64,000 nt of DNA from Tenacibaculum sp. 190130A14a (GTDB taxonomy: Bacteria; Bacteroidota; Bacteroidia; Flavobacteriales; Flavobacteriaceae): the NCBI RefSeq assembly GCF_964048965.1, contig NZ_OZ040189.1:992001-1056000 (forward strand). Reading direction: 5' to 3'. The position numbers and the translations under genes were made by a program. This document shows positions 8,226 to 16,797 of this stretch, piece after piece. The notes below the pieces were generated by a model. It was not told where the DNA came from. It searched no databases and saw only the letters and a list, made by a program, of their open reading frames with translations. Position 1 is the first letter of the stretch. Each line of letters starts with the position of its first letter.

Positions 8226-8639
8226 ATGAGAAAAAAGATATATTGCTTACTACTACCATTGCTGTTTTTTAGTGTTTCTGCAATTTCGCAAACATTAACC
8301 TACAGACCTATAAGTCCATTTTTTGGAGGAAATAACCCATTTGCATACCAGCAATTATTGGCTTCTGCAAATGCACAAAACGATTTTCAAGAAAATAATG
8401 ATGGCTTAGAACAACAATCTGACCTAGACAATTTTACGGAAAGTTTGAACAGACAGTTGTTAAATACGCTTTCAAATAATTTGTTTCAAGAACAATTTGG
8501 AGATCAAGAACTAACGGTTGGAACCTATGTGTTTGGATCATTAGCGGTAGAAATTTCTCCAACAACAGGCGGATTGTTAGTAAATATATTAAATACAGAA
8601 ACAGGAGAGCAAACTCAAATTGTGATACCTGGAAATTAA
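8226..8639 (+). CDS. csgF: CsgF-type curli assembly protein
   Basis: This is a secreted factor that couples the CsgG pore to fibre nucleation at the cell surface. It is 137 residues, against 138 for E. coli CsgF. A signal peptide ending near AISQ is followed by the family signature LTYRPISPFFGGNNPFAYQQ with LLASANAQN, the segment that binds inside the CsgG channel. A Q/N-rich middle and a beta-rich C-terminus follow. It sits 3 bp after csgE and 30 bp before csgG. Confidence 0.9.
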   Translation: MRKKIYCLLLPLLFFSVSAISQTLTYRPISPFFGGNNPFAYQQLLASANAQNDFQENNDGLEQQSDLDNFTESLNRQLLNTLSNNLFQEQFGDQELTVGTYVFGSLAVEISPTTGGLLVNILNTETGEQTQIVIPGN

Positions 8640-8669
8640 AAAAACGTAAACTAACCAAACTTAACCTCT

Positions 8670-10016
8670 ATGAGAAAAGCATTATTAGCAGTATGTTTTA
8701 GTTTGATACTACTTATGTTAACAGGTTGTGGTGCATATTTTAATCAACCATTTAACCAAACTAAAGCAAGAATTGGTGAAAGCACTTCTTCATTCAACAA
8801 TTTAGTGAAAGAATTCTCTCCTAAAGAGAAGATAATTGTTGGTGTTTATAAATTTAGAGATCAAACAGGGCAATACAAACCAGCAGAAAACGGATCTACT
8901 TTTAGTACGGCTGTAACACAAGGGGGAACAGCAATTTTACTAAAGTCGTTAGAAGAATCGAAATGGTTTAAGCCTATTGAACGAGAAAATATAGCAAACT
9001 TACTTAACGAACGACAAATTATACGATCTACTCGTCAAGAATATGAAGGGAACAAATCTAAAAAAATGCCTCCATTATTATTTGCTGGAATCATTTTAGA
9101 AGGAGGGGTTGTTTCATATGATTCAAACATTATTACAGGTGGTTCAGGTTTGCGTTATTTTGGAGTTGGAGGATCTAATCAGTACAGAGAAGATAGAATT
9201 ACGGTGTATTTAAGAGCGGTATCTACTTCAAATGGTGAAATTCTTAAAAACGTATATGTATCAAAAACTATTTTATCTCAAGGGATTTCTGCCAATTTAT
9301 ATCGATTTGTTTCCTTAAGAAGACTTCTAGAAGCTGAAACAGGAGTAACAAAAACTGAACCGACCCAATTAGCAGTAAAATCGGCAATTGATAAAGCAGT
9401 TGAACAATTAATTATTGAAGGTGTAGCGGAAGGTTTGTGGAATGTAAATGGAGGAAAACAAGTAAGAGATTTGTTTCGTAAACAAGTAGATACAGAAAAA
9501 ACAACGGCAAAAAACACCTTACTTTATAATAGAAAACAAGAAGAACGAAGAGGTAGACTATCAGCCGGAGCAGGGATGGGGGTTTCAAGAATTCAAGGAG
9601 ACTACACAAATCCAACGTATCAATTTGGTTTTGATTTAAAAGCTAAATATACGTTTGATGATCGGAGGTTTAACTTCTGGGGAACGATTGGAAGGTTTGA
9701 ATTAGAAAATAAAGGAAGCTTTCATCAAACTTTTATAACCTCAGGTTTAAATTTTGAATATGTAGTGCTTCCAAGAGACCGTTTAAGCCCTTATGTGTAT
9801 ACTGGAATTGGTTCAATTTCAACAAAAAATTTAAGTCAAACATTTTTTAAAATTCAAGGAGGAGTTGGACTAGAATACTTAATTACCAACAAGTTTGGAA
9901 TTTATATAAATGGTGAAGGAAATATGCTTACAAGAGATGACCTTGATGGGCAAGTTGTAGGCGAGAAGAATGATTTAGTTTGGCGTTTCGGGTTTGGTTT
10001 TAATATCTATCTATAA
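8670..10016 (+). CDS. csgG: CsgG curli secretion lipoprotein with C-terminal barrel-like extension
   Basis: This forms the outer-membrane nonameric pore that secretes curli subunits. The lipobox is LTGC with Cys20. Residues ~35-270 carry the CsgG pattern, including VGVYKFRDQTGQYKP and EGGVVSYDSN. E. coli CsgG is 277 residues; here 448. The extra ~155 C-terminal residues (from about 295) consist of alternating beta strands with aromatic ends (SAGAGMGVSRI, VYTGIGSI, FGFGFNIYL) and end in a hydrophobic strand. They look like a small OmpA/OprF-type beta barrel. Attached barrel-like domains are my reading, not a named family. It lies within the csg cluster. Confidence 0.9.
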   Translation: MRKALLAVCFSLILLMLTGCGAYFNQPFNQTKARIGESTSSFNNLVKEFSPKEKIIVGVYKFRDQTGQYKPAENGSTFSTAVTQGGTAILLKSLEESKWFKPIERENIANLLNERQIIRSTRQEYEGNKSKKMPPLLFAGIILEGGVVSYDSNIITGGSGLRYFGVGGSNQYREDRITVYLRAVSTSNGEILKNVYVSKTILSQGISANLYRFVSLRRLLEAETGVTKTEPTQLAVKSAIDKAVEQLIIEGVAEGLWNVNGGKQVRDLFRKQVDTEKTTAKNTLLYNRKQEERRGRLSAGAGMGVSRIQGDYTNPTYQFGFDLKAKYTFDDRRFNFWGTIGRFELENKGSFHQTFITSGLNFEYVVLPRDRLSPYVYTGIGSISTKNLSQTFFKIQGGVGLEYLITNKFGIYINGEGNMLTRDDLDGQVVGEKNDLVWRFGFGFNIYL

Positions 10017-10027
10017 AATAAAATAGT

Positions 10028-11539
10028 ATGAAAAAAAAGTTACACATAATAGGCCTTCTTTTTGTTTTAGCATTGTTTGTACAATGCGGAGAAGATGGCT
10101 CAATTGGCCTAGTTGAATTTGGAAATTTAACAGGTAAAGTAGTGAAGAAATCTAATTTTGAACCTTTAGAGAATGTAAAAATAACGCTATCACCATCGAA
10201 CAATACAACCTTTACAGATGCTGATGGTAATTTTTCATTTACAGGAATTGAAGCACAAGATTATTCTGTTCAAGCTGCCAAAGATGGATATTTAGATAAG
10301 TTTGAAGGAGCAACGGTAAATAAAGAAAATGCAGTAAATGTAGTGTTAGAAATGGAAATTTCTACAGCACTTAATCAAGCACCTACCAAACCAAACTTAC
10401 TGACACCTTCTGATGGAACTATCGATTTAAACAATGTTGTGAATTTAACATGGGAATCTACAGATCCAGATGGAGATGAACTGACCTTTGTTATAGAGTT
10501 ACGTAATGATATAGATAGCGAGGTTAAAAAATACGAAGACATTAAAGAGTTGGCTTTTGAACTAACTGATTTGAAATTTGGTGTAAAATATTTTTGGCAA
10601 GTTTTAGCGTCAGATGGTATCAATCAACCTGTATCAAGTTCAGTATTTTCTTTTACAGTGAAAGAAGATCCCGGAAATCGTTTTTTCTATGTTAGAAATG
10701 AAAATGGGAATAGTGTAATTTATTCTGGAAGTTTCAATGCGCAAAACGGAAGTGCCATCAATGAAATTAGATTAACTTCAGAAAATGCAAACTCATGGAG
10801 ACCACGTAAGAGCAATGCTGCTGGTTTGATAGCATTCTTAAGAACCGATAGTAACGAAGCACATATATTTACAATGAAAGCTAATGGAAATGATGTGCAA
10901 AAAGTAACATCTTCAGTTCCAGTAGCAGGATTTAATTTAAATGAAATGGACTTTTCTTGGTCGCCAAATGGTGATAAATTGATATATCCAAGTTTTGGAA
11001 AATTATACATGATTAATAAAGATGGTACCGGTTTACAAATGATATACGAAACTACAGACGGAAGTTTAATTTCTGAGTGTGATTGGAGTGAAGATGGAAG
11101 TACAATAGCCTTAAAAACGAATGACTCAAATGGATACAATGGTTCAATTTTTACTATTGATGTAAACGGAAATGTGTTAAATACAGTGGTTTCTGGAGTT
11201 ATTGGAGCTTTAGGAGGATTAAATTTATCAGCTTCTGGTAACCAATTATTATATGCGAGAGATATTTCTGATTTTCAATCAGCTAATTATAGGCAATTAG
11301 ATACGAGAGTTTTTATCTACAATTTTACAACAATGATGAATACACCAGTATCGGCCGACCAAAAAACAGCGGGAACCAATGATTTGGATCCTAGATTTTC
11401 CCCGAATGAAGCAGAGGTGATTTTTATGAACACGTCTAATGATGGAATTTCTCAAATGAATGTGGTCAAAACTAACCTAGCTGGTAATATTCAAAGAGTA
11501 GAATTATTTCAAAATGCTTCAATGCCAGATTGGGAGTAA
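10028..11539 (+). CDS. Lipoprotein with carboxypeptidase-regulatory-like, Fn3-like and beta-propeller regions
   Basis: This is probably a surface or periplasmic lipoprotein (lipobox FVQC, Cys20) of unknown role. Residues ~33-110 look like a carboxypeptidase-regulatory-like beta sandwich (LTGKVVKKSNFEPLENVKI). Residues ~118-212 look like a fibronectin-III domain (LTWESTDPDGDELTF). Residues ~220-503 contain repeated WD40/TolB-like propeller blades (DFSWSPNGDKLIYPSFGK, CDWSEDGSTIALKTND, DPRFSPNEAEVIFMNTS). It starts 12 bp after csgG and is followed by a terminator, so it ends the curli transcript. It may anchor or organise the fibres at the surface; this is inferred from position only. Confidence 0.75.
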   Translation: MKKKLHIIGLLFVLALFVQCGEDGSIGLVEFGNLTGKVVKKSNFEPLENVKITLSPSNNTTFTDADGNFSFTGIEAQDYSVQAAKDGYLDKFEGATVNKENAVNVVLEMEISTALNQAPTKPNLLTPSDGTIDLNNVVNLTWESTDPDGDELTFVIELRNDIDSEVKKYEDIKELAFELTDLKFGVKYFWQVLASDGINQPVSSSVFSFTVKEDPGNRFFYVRNENGNSVIYSGSFNAQNGSAINEIRLTSENANSWRPRKSNAAGLIAFLRTDSNEAHIFTMKANGNDVQKVTSSVPVAGFNLNEMDFSWSPNGDKLIYPSFGKLYMINKDGTGLQMIYETTDGSLISECDWSEDGSTIALKTNDSNGYNGSIFTIDVNGNVLNTVVSGVIGALGGLNLSASGNQLLYARDISDFQSANYRQLDTRVFIYNFTTMMNTPVSADQKTAGTNDLDPRFSPNEAEVIFMNTSNDGISQMNVVKTNLAGNIQRVELFQNASMPDWE

Positions 11540-11557
11540 AGCTACTTTTGAATATAC

Positions 11558-11592
11558 AAAAAAGCCGAATGAAAAATCATTCGGTTTTTTTA
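11558..11592 (+). terminator. Rho-independent terminator of the curli operon
   Basis: CCGAATGA (11565-11572) pairs with TCATTCGG (11577-11584), flanked by an A run and a T run. Confidence 0.9.
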
Positions 11593-11613
11593 TGGTGGCA
11601 ATTTTATAAAAAC

Positions 11614-11651
11614 TAAATTTGCAACAACAACACAACAACACAACAACAAAA
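11614..11651 (+). promoter_or_regulatory. purM promoter and CAA-rich leader
   Basis: TAAATTTG (11614-11621) is a perfect -7 element. The bases from there to the ATG at 11652 are almost only repeats of CAA and CAAC with no G after 11621. This gives a short unstructured leader in place of a Shine-Dalgarno site. Confidence 0.55.
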
Positions 11652-12830
11652 ATGAGTCAAGAAATTTCAAAACGCTACGCACAACGTGGTGTTTCTGCAT
11701 CAAAAGAAGATGTTCATAATGCAATTAAGAACATTGATAAAGGATTATTTCCAAAAGCTTTCTGTAAAATTGTTCCAGATTATTTAACAAACGATGAAGA
11801 TTATTGTTTAATAATGCATGCTGATGGAGCGGGAACCAAAAGTTCTTTAGCCTATATGTATTGGAAAGAAACAGGAGATGTTTCTGTATGGAAAGGAATT
11901 GCACAAGATGCTTTAATAATGAATATTGATGACTTATTATGTGTAGGTGCAACTGATAATATTATGTTATCTTCTACTATTGGAAGAAATAAAAACCTGA
12001 TTCCTGGTGAGGTAATTTCTGCAATTATTAATGGTACAGAAGAGTTGATTTCTGAATTAAAGGAGTTTGGAGTTACTATTCATTCTACTGGAGGTGAAAC
12101 AGCAGATGTAGGAGATTTGGTACGTACCATTATTGTTGATTCTACGGTAACAGCTCGTATGAAAAGAGCAGACGTTATTGATAATGCTAATATCCAAGCA
12201 GGAGATGTAATTGTTGGTTTAGAATCATTCGGACAAGCATCTTATGAGAAAGAATATAACGGAGGTATGGGATCAAATGGTTTAACATCTGCACGTCATG
12301 ATGTTTTTCATAAATATTTAGCAGATAAATATCCAGAAAGTTTTGATGCCGCTGTTCCTTCTGAATTGGTGTATTCTGGAGGTATTAAGTTAACAGATGA
12401 GGTAGAAGATGCTCCTATTGATGCAGGAAAATTAGTCTTATCTCCTACAAGAACTTATGCCCCAATTATCAAAGAAATTGTATCGAAGTATAATGCTGAT
12501 AAGGTACATGGAATGATACATTGTAGTGGAGGAGCGCAAACAAAAATTTTACATTTTGTAGATGATTTACATATTGTAAAAGATAATATGTTTCCAATTC
12601 CACCATTATTTAAATTAATTCAAGAGCAGTCTAAAACTGATTGGAAGGAAATGTATCAAGTATTTAATTGCGGACATCGTATGGAATTATATGTGTCTCC
12701 TGAAGTGGCAGAAGATATTGTTGCTATTTCAAAATCGTATAACGTAAATGCTCAAGTTATAGGAAGAGTAGAGGCGTCTGAAACTAAAAAACTTACTATA
12801 AAGAGTGCTTATGGTACTTTTGAATATTAA
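11652..12830 (+). CDS. purM: Phosphoribosylformylglycinamidine cyclo-ligase (AIR synthase)
   Basis: This cytoplasmic purine-synthesis enzyme closes the imidazole ring of AIR using ATP. The ATG at 11652 gives 392 residues, the long Bacteroidota form. The upstream in-frame TTG at 11619 would only translate the CAA leader. The N-terminus SKRYAQRGVSASKEDV and the glycine-rich motifs HADGAGTKSS, ALIMNIDDLLCVGATDNI and STGGETADVGD are the PurM-type ATP-binding signatures. GMIHCSGGAQTKI and FNCGHRME replace the usual GGG and FNMG elements in the C-terminal domain. It stands alone, between two terminators. Confidence 0.93.
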   Translation: MSQEISKRYAQRGVSASKEDVHNAIKNIDKGLFPKAFCKIVPDYLTNDEDYCLIMHADGAGTKSSLAYMYWKETGDVSVWKGIAQDALIMNIDDLLCVGATDNIMLSSTIGRNKNLIPGEVISAIINGTEELISELKEFGVTIHSTGGETADVGDLVRTIIVDSTVTARMKRADVIDNANIQAGDVIVGLESFGQASYEKEYNGGMGSNGLTSARHDVFHKYLADKYPESFDAAVPSELVYSGGIKLTDEVEDAPIDAGKLVLSPTRTYAPIIKEIVSKYNADKVHGMIHCSGGAQTKILHFVDDLHIVKDNMFPIPPLFKLIQEQSKTDWKEMYQVFNCGHRMELYVSPEVAEDIVAISKSYNVNAQVIGRVEASETKKLTIKSAYGTFEY

Positions 12831-12849
12831 GATATTATAAACAAGCTAT

Positions 12850-12883
12850 AAAAAAGCCTCAGATTTTTCTGAGGCTTTTTTTA
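12850..12883. terminator. Bidirectional terminator after purM
   Basis: AGCCTCAGA and TCTGAGGCT form the stem, with A and T runs on either side. It abuts the stop codon of the convergent gene. Confidence 0.9.
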
Positions 12884-13963
12884 TTAATTACATTCAGGTC
12901 TATTTAGCTTTATTTTACCTAACATGTTCCATGTTTCATGTTCAAAAGGTTTTGGTGAAAGCTTAAAAAATAACATTGTTTTTTGCTTAACCTTACAATA
13001 AGTAGTTTCAATAAACACCTTTAATTTAATTGGTTTATGGGTAGCAAAACGATCAAAGGTTTTAATACTTCCAATAAAAAGATTTGTTGATTCTGAATTT
13101 TTAATTTCAGTCAAATGAACAACTGCTTTATGAGCATCCATATTTTTATTAACGCCAACTCCGTTTAATCCATCAAAATACTTTTCTAAATTGCTCATAA
13201 GTTCTTGAGCATCGATCCTTTTTGAATGATCTAGATTCCAAGCAAAAGTATAAGACCAAAAGTTTGGATGCTTCGGGTCTCTCCAACCTTTTGGAGGAAA
13301 ACGTACTTCGGCAATTCCTTTGTAGTGTATGTTTTTTGCAAAGCGTATAGGGAAAGGAAAATCCTCTTTAGCCCATGAAGTATCAAGTTGAATAAGATTT
13401 TTACTTGTTTCTTTTATGGTAACCTTATCCAATTGATTCCATATAGGGTTGGTTTTGTCTTTTGGAGATATACGAAATGTGATCGTTGATATAAGATCTT
13501 TTTTAGAGTATTGTTGACTACCAGAAATGTTCAAAGTAATTACTTTACCTGTATGAAAGCCATCAAATACGATCATTTTTCCTGTGAAACCATTGTTTTT
13601 TTCTTTTAAAAAGACTTTAGGTTCTGGAAATTCTTGTGCCCAATGATTAGGTTTCATTAAACCATCAAAATAGTTTTTAAAACCTTTACTGATTTCTTTT
13701 AGTGCAAGAGCTTTAGAACTTTCTATTTTCCATCCCATTACCAAAGACCAAAAGTCATCGCTTTTAGCATCCGACCAGTTCGGAGCGAAAAGAAGTTCTT
13801 CAAAACCTGTAAATTTTACATCTGGAGCCCATTTTACTGGAAATTTAATAACTTCTTGTTTCCAACCATTTGGGTTTTCAAAAATTGAGAGAGTTTCCTT
13901 TTTTTGAGCATGTCCCATACCTACAAACAGGACGGTTGCAAAAACGAATACTATTTTTTTCAT
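12884..13963 (-). CDS. Secreted protein of two tandem homologous domains, function unknown
   Basis: I do not recognise a function. The 359 residues begin with a signal peptide (cleavage near GHAQ, about residue 19). The mature part is an internal duplication. The first half has FPVKWAPDVKFTGFEEL, then FWSLVMGWKI and KNYFDGL. The second has FPFPIRFAKNIHYKGIAEV, then FWSYTFAWNL and EKYFDGL. Each unit is about 165 residues. The second unit ends with cysteines the first lacks. It begins 2 bp after the YceI-like gene, so the pair is very likely one operon acting in the periplasm. Confidence 0.75.
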   Translation of the reverse strand: MKKIVFVFATVLFVGMGHAQKKETLSIFENPNGWKQEVIKFPVKWAPDVKFTGFEELLFAPNWSDAKSDDFWSLVMGWKIESSKALALKEISKGFKNYFDGLMKPNHWAQEFPEPKVFLKEKNNGFTGKMIVFDGFHTGKVITLNISGSQQYSKKDLISTITFRISPKDKTNPIWNQLDKVTIKETSKNLIQLDTSWAKEDFPFPIRFAKNIHYKGIAEVRFPPKGWRDPKHPNFWSYTFAWNLDHSKRIDAQELMSNLEKYFDGLNGVGVNKNMDAHKAVVHLTEIKNSESTNLFIGSIKTFDRFATHKPIKLKVFIETTYCKVKQKTMLFFKLSPKPFEHETWNMLGKIKLNRPECN

Positions 13964-13965
13964 GC

Positions 13966-14529
13966 TTATAATTTTACTGACACTTCAAAACCAATTCCGT
14001 CTGAAATAGCACCATCTTTAAATTTACTTGTGTAATTAACATTCCATAATCTTCTATTAATTTTGAATCGAGTTTTCATCTCTTTTCGCTCATAATTAAA
14101 AGAAGCCCTAAAGTTAATAGGTTTTGTGATTTCTTTAAGTGTTAAATTAGCTTCAATTCTGGCTTGGGAGGTGTCGAAGTATTCAACTTTGGTAATTTTG
14201 AGTTGCGCCAGAGGGTATTTTGTTACATCAAAAAAGTCTGGGTCTTTCAAATGGTTTAGTAAGCTCAGTTTACCTTTTTTGTCTTGAATATCGCTGTTGC
14301 TCATGGAATTCATGTCAATAATGAATTCACCCCCTGTTATTTTGCCATCTGTTTTAACGAAATGTCCTTCTTTAAAGTTAATAAATCCATCATGTCCTCC
14401 AAAGTAAAATGTATACTCTCCTATCCATTTAATACTACTCTTTGTAGTATTTATATGTAATTTTTCTTGTGCATTGCTTTGAGTGATAAAGAAAAAAGCA
14501 CTCATAAAAATGATGATCATTGTTCTCAT
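13966..14529 (-). CDS. YceI-family periplasmic protein
   Basis: This is a lipocalin-like protein of the YceI family, whose members bind isoprenoid-type lipids in the periplasm. It is 187 residues with a signal peptide ending near SNAQ. Family features are SSIKWIGEYTFYFGGHDGF near the N-terminus, GGEFIIDMNSM, LKDPDFFDVTKYPLAQLKI and a closing beta-strand DGIGFEVSVKL. Length matches the family. It is the first gene of a two-gene operon with the duplicated-domain protein. Ligand unknown. Confidence 0.9.
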   Translation of the reverse strand: MRTMIIIFMSAFFFITQSNAQEKLHINTTKSSIKWIGEYTFYFGGHDGFINFKEGHFVKTDGKITGGEFIIDMNSMSNSDIQDKKGKLSLLNHLKDPDFFDVTKYPLAQLKITKVEYFDTSQARIEANLTLKEITKPINFRASFNYERKEMKTRFKINRRLWNVNYTSKFKDGAISDGIGFEVSVKL

Positions 14530-14670
14530 TTGATTTAATTTTAAATTCAGGCTAAAACTATTTTAGTAGGATTTAAAAAATGTCAAACGAATGCAAAAGA
14601 AGTGCAAACAGATGTAAAATATTAATAAAATAAGGTGTTTTGACGTTCGTAACTAATCTTTAGAGATGTT

Positions 14671-15234
14671 TTAATCGTTTGGAACAAATTCAATATCAAC
14701 CATGCCTAGATAAGAAGTGGTTGAGAAGGTTGTAGGAAGCATTTGTGAAGTTCCTAAATAACTACCATATCCTTTAACTAAAACATCACCGATATCTGAT
14801 GGAAAGATAGCTGCTCCTCCTTTATTGAAAACATAATAATCACTGGTATTCACAGAAACAAAATAATCAACACTAGAAGTTATTGCGATAGGAGAAATTT
14901 CTTCGGTAGAAATTAATCCATTGCTAGATTGTACTTCTTGGGTAAGTAATAACTCTTCGGTTTCAAAATTCCATAAGGAAACACGATAACTACCATTGGC
15001 AGGAACACGGATACTTACCGATTTTATTTTTCCGTTTTTAAAGGTTTTGAATTTATAACCTACTTCAAAGGTGTTTGGACTATTTACGGTAGATTGTAAA
15101 TCTAAAATACCATTTTCTATCAACGCCTTCATAGGATACTGAGAGGCTTGTTCAGGCGTAGTATCATCATCTTTACCACAACTTAGTAAGATGAATAGAA
15201 ACAAAAGGAGGTAATGTGTTACGTTGTTTTTCAT
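14671..15234 (-). CDS. Lipoprotein with DUF4082-like beta domain
   Basis: This is a cell-envelope lipoprotein of unknown function. The lipobox is FILLSC (Cys19), followed by an acidic KDDDTTPEQ linker common in surface-exposed Bacteroidota lipoproteins. The mature domain has FEVGYKFKTFKNGKIKSVSI and GSYRVSLWNFETEELL. These resemble DUF4082/carbohydrate-binding-like sandwiches, in which a module describes how a sugar-bearing surface is bound. That match is from memory and moderate. It stands alone with no close partner. Confidence 0.7.
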   Translation of the reverse strand: MKNNVTHYLLLFLFILLSCGKDDDTTPEQASQYPMKALIENGILDLQSTVNSPNTFEVGYKFKTFKNGKIKSVSIRVPANGSYRVSLWNFETEELLLTQEVQSSNGLISTEEISPIAITSSVDYFVSVNTSDYYVFNKGGAAIFPSDIGDVLVKGYGSYLGTSQMLPTTFSTTSYLGMVDIEFVPND

Positions 15235-15322
15235 GTCTTAAGTTGTTGTTTTTCAATAGGTAAGATAATGAAAAAAAACGAGAATACTTTGATTTATAGG
15301 GTTTTATAAAATCCTATGAGAA

Positions 15323-15754
15323 CTAATCTAAGGATTGAAAAACGAAATCAATATGAAATTCTTCATTGGCTACTTTTGCTTTTAAATATTCTTTGGATTT
15401 CCAATAAGTAATAATCTTAGGAAATTCATTCTTATGGTTTTCTGCTGTAAAAGAAGTATCTGTTTGCTGGGTAATAGCAAATAAAGTAGGTGATTGGTTA
15501 ACTCCTGTAACTTGTAAAAATAAAGAATCGTTTTTAGTGATTATATGTAGTATCTCTTTAAAAGTTGTATCCTTTTGCTTTAAAGTAAAACCTAGTCCAG
15601 ATAAATCTTTATTCCAAAATTCATAAGTAGTATGATTAGGCTTATTATTAAGGCGTTTCCATTTTCCAATTAACCATTTTGGTTTTTGCTCTTTTGATTG
15701 GTGTTTACAAGAAGCCATTGTTGTTATAATTAGGAGTGCTAGTAGAAGTCTCAT
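15323..15754 (-). CDS. Small lipoprotein, function unknown
   Basis: A 143-residue lipoprotein (TTMASC lipobox, Cys16). After a short charged linker, WLIGKWKRLNNKPNHTTYEF followed by repeated beta strands suggests a lipocalin/META-like barrel of the kind annotated DUF6265 in Bacteroidota. No catalytic residues are seen. It lies 8 bp after the ABC ATPase gene on the same strand and probably shares its transcript. Confidence 0.7.
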   Translation of the reverse strand: MRLLLALLIITTMASCKHQSKEQKPKWLIGKWKRLNNKPNHTTYEFWNKDLSGLGFTLKQKDTTFKEILHIITKNDSLFLQVTGVNQSPTLFAITQQTDTSFTAENHKNEFPKIITYWKSKEYLKAKVANEEFHIDFVFQSLD

Positions 15755-15762
15755 GAGAATTT

Positions 15763-16419
15763 TTATAAAGTGTTGATATATTGATGACGAATTAACTCCT
15801 TTGGAGAGGACACTAATTTACTCCAACCATCTTTAATAAGATATAAAGTATCTGAAATTTCAATGATCTCCTTATATAAATGATCAGTAATGATAATCGT
15901 TTTATGTTGTTTCTCCCGTTCAAATATTTCCTTGAGTTTTTGGATATGTAAGGGAGCTAGGTGAGAAAAAGGTTCATCTAATAAAACAATTTCAGCACTG
16001 GATACTAACATGATGTAAGTTTCTATAAGTCGTCTTTCTCCTCCAGAGAATTCTCCAAAACATAAATCTTCTTGGTTCTTAAAATTAGGGAAATCAATAA
16101 AGAAATCAGTTAAAGAAACATTGAAAAAATAAAATCCTTTTTTTAATGAAAACTCTTTTGGAATGATGTTGAACTGAGGTAAATATTTTACAATCCCTTT
16201 TTTATACAAAGGAGATAATAGAGGCTTGCTATTGAGCCTGATAAGTTTACTTTTAGGTTGTAGTTCGCCAAAGATAATTCTGAGTAAAGAAGTTTTACCA
16301 CAGCCATTACGTCCTAGAATACCTGTAATTTTTCCTTTTTGAGCTTTTAGATAGATGGCTCTCAGAATTTCTTTACTGCCAAAGTTAAGTTCAACGTTGT
16401 CTATTTCTAAAATATCCAT
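15763..16419 (-). CDS. ABC transporter ATP-binding protein
   Basis: This is the cytoplasmic ATPase of an ABC-type exporter or regulator. From the ATG at 16417-16419 it has 218 residues; a start 21 bp upstream is possible but overlaps the neighbour more. It carries Walker A GRNGCGKTS, the ABC signature as FSGGERR, Walker B IVLLDEP and the H-loop IIITDH. It lacks a fused membrane domain. The only adjacent membrane gene encodes ~105 residues and overlaps it by 13 bp. The substrate is unknown. Confidence 0.88.
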   Translation of the reverse strand: MDILEIDNVELNFGSKEILRAIYLKAQKGKITGILGRNGCGKTSLLRIIFGELQPKSKLIRLNSKPLLSPLYKKGIVKYLPQFNIIPKEFSLKKGFYFFNVSLTDFFIDFPNFKNQEDLCFGEFSGGERRLIETYIMLVSSAEIVLLDEPFSHLAPLHIQKLKEIFEREKQHKTIIITDHLYKEIIEISDTLYLIKDGWSKLVSSPKELIRHQYINTL

Positions 16420-16724
16420 TTTATAATTAGGTTTATACAAACTAAAAGGAAAAAGTTAAGAAAGAAAATAAAGGAGTATAACTTGAATTCTGTTAATCCG
16501 AAATTATAATAAAAATATAGGGTTTGTTTTTTTCTGTCGTTGATAAAACGGTGGTAAAACCAAGTAGTAATAACAGCAGTAATTAATGCAATTAATACCC
16601 AGAAAAAAGCCTTTAGTTTTAATAGTATAAATAGAGAAAAAGCTAAAGACAGGAAAAACTTTGTCCTATAAAAAAGAAAATAGAGTCTTAATTTTTTCAC
16701 AGCAGTATCTAAGTTTAAAATCAA
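16407..16724 (-). CDS. Small membrane protein, possible ABC partner
   Basis: I do not recognise a family. The 105 residues contain about three hydrophobic segments (residues ~22-34, 38-55 and 83-100) separated by basic loops. Its end overlaps the start of the ABC ATPase by 13 bp, so the two are probably translated together. It is far smaller than a normal ABC permease half and would need to oligomerise to form a transport path. Confidence 0.6.
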   Translation of the reverse strand: MILNLDTAVKKLRLYFLFYRTKFFLSLAFSLFILLKLKAFFWVLIALITAVITTWFYHRFINDRKKQTLYFYYNFGLTEFKLYSFIFFLNFFLLVCINLIIKWIF

Positions 16725-16769
16725 ATATACTTAAAAGAAGGATTCAAATTAAAATCCGATAAAAAATTG

Positions 16770-16777
16770 TAAATTCG
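16770..16777 (+). promoter_or_regulatory. Candidate -7 element of prfA (TAAATTCG)
   Basis: One mismatch from TAnnTTTG, 20 bp before the prfA ATG. Confidence 0.45.
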
Positions 16778-16797
16778 CACTCCAAGAAAAGAGTAAG

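Noticed and set aside
10720..11139. 139-codon minus-strand frame in the propeller lipoprotein gene
   Set aside because: Shadow of a well-supported gene with propeller repeats.
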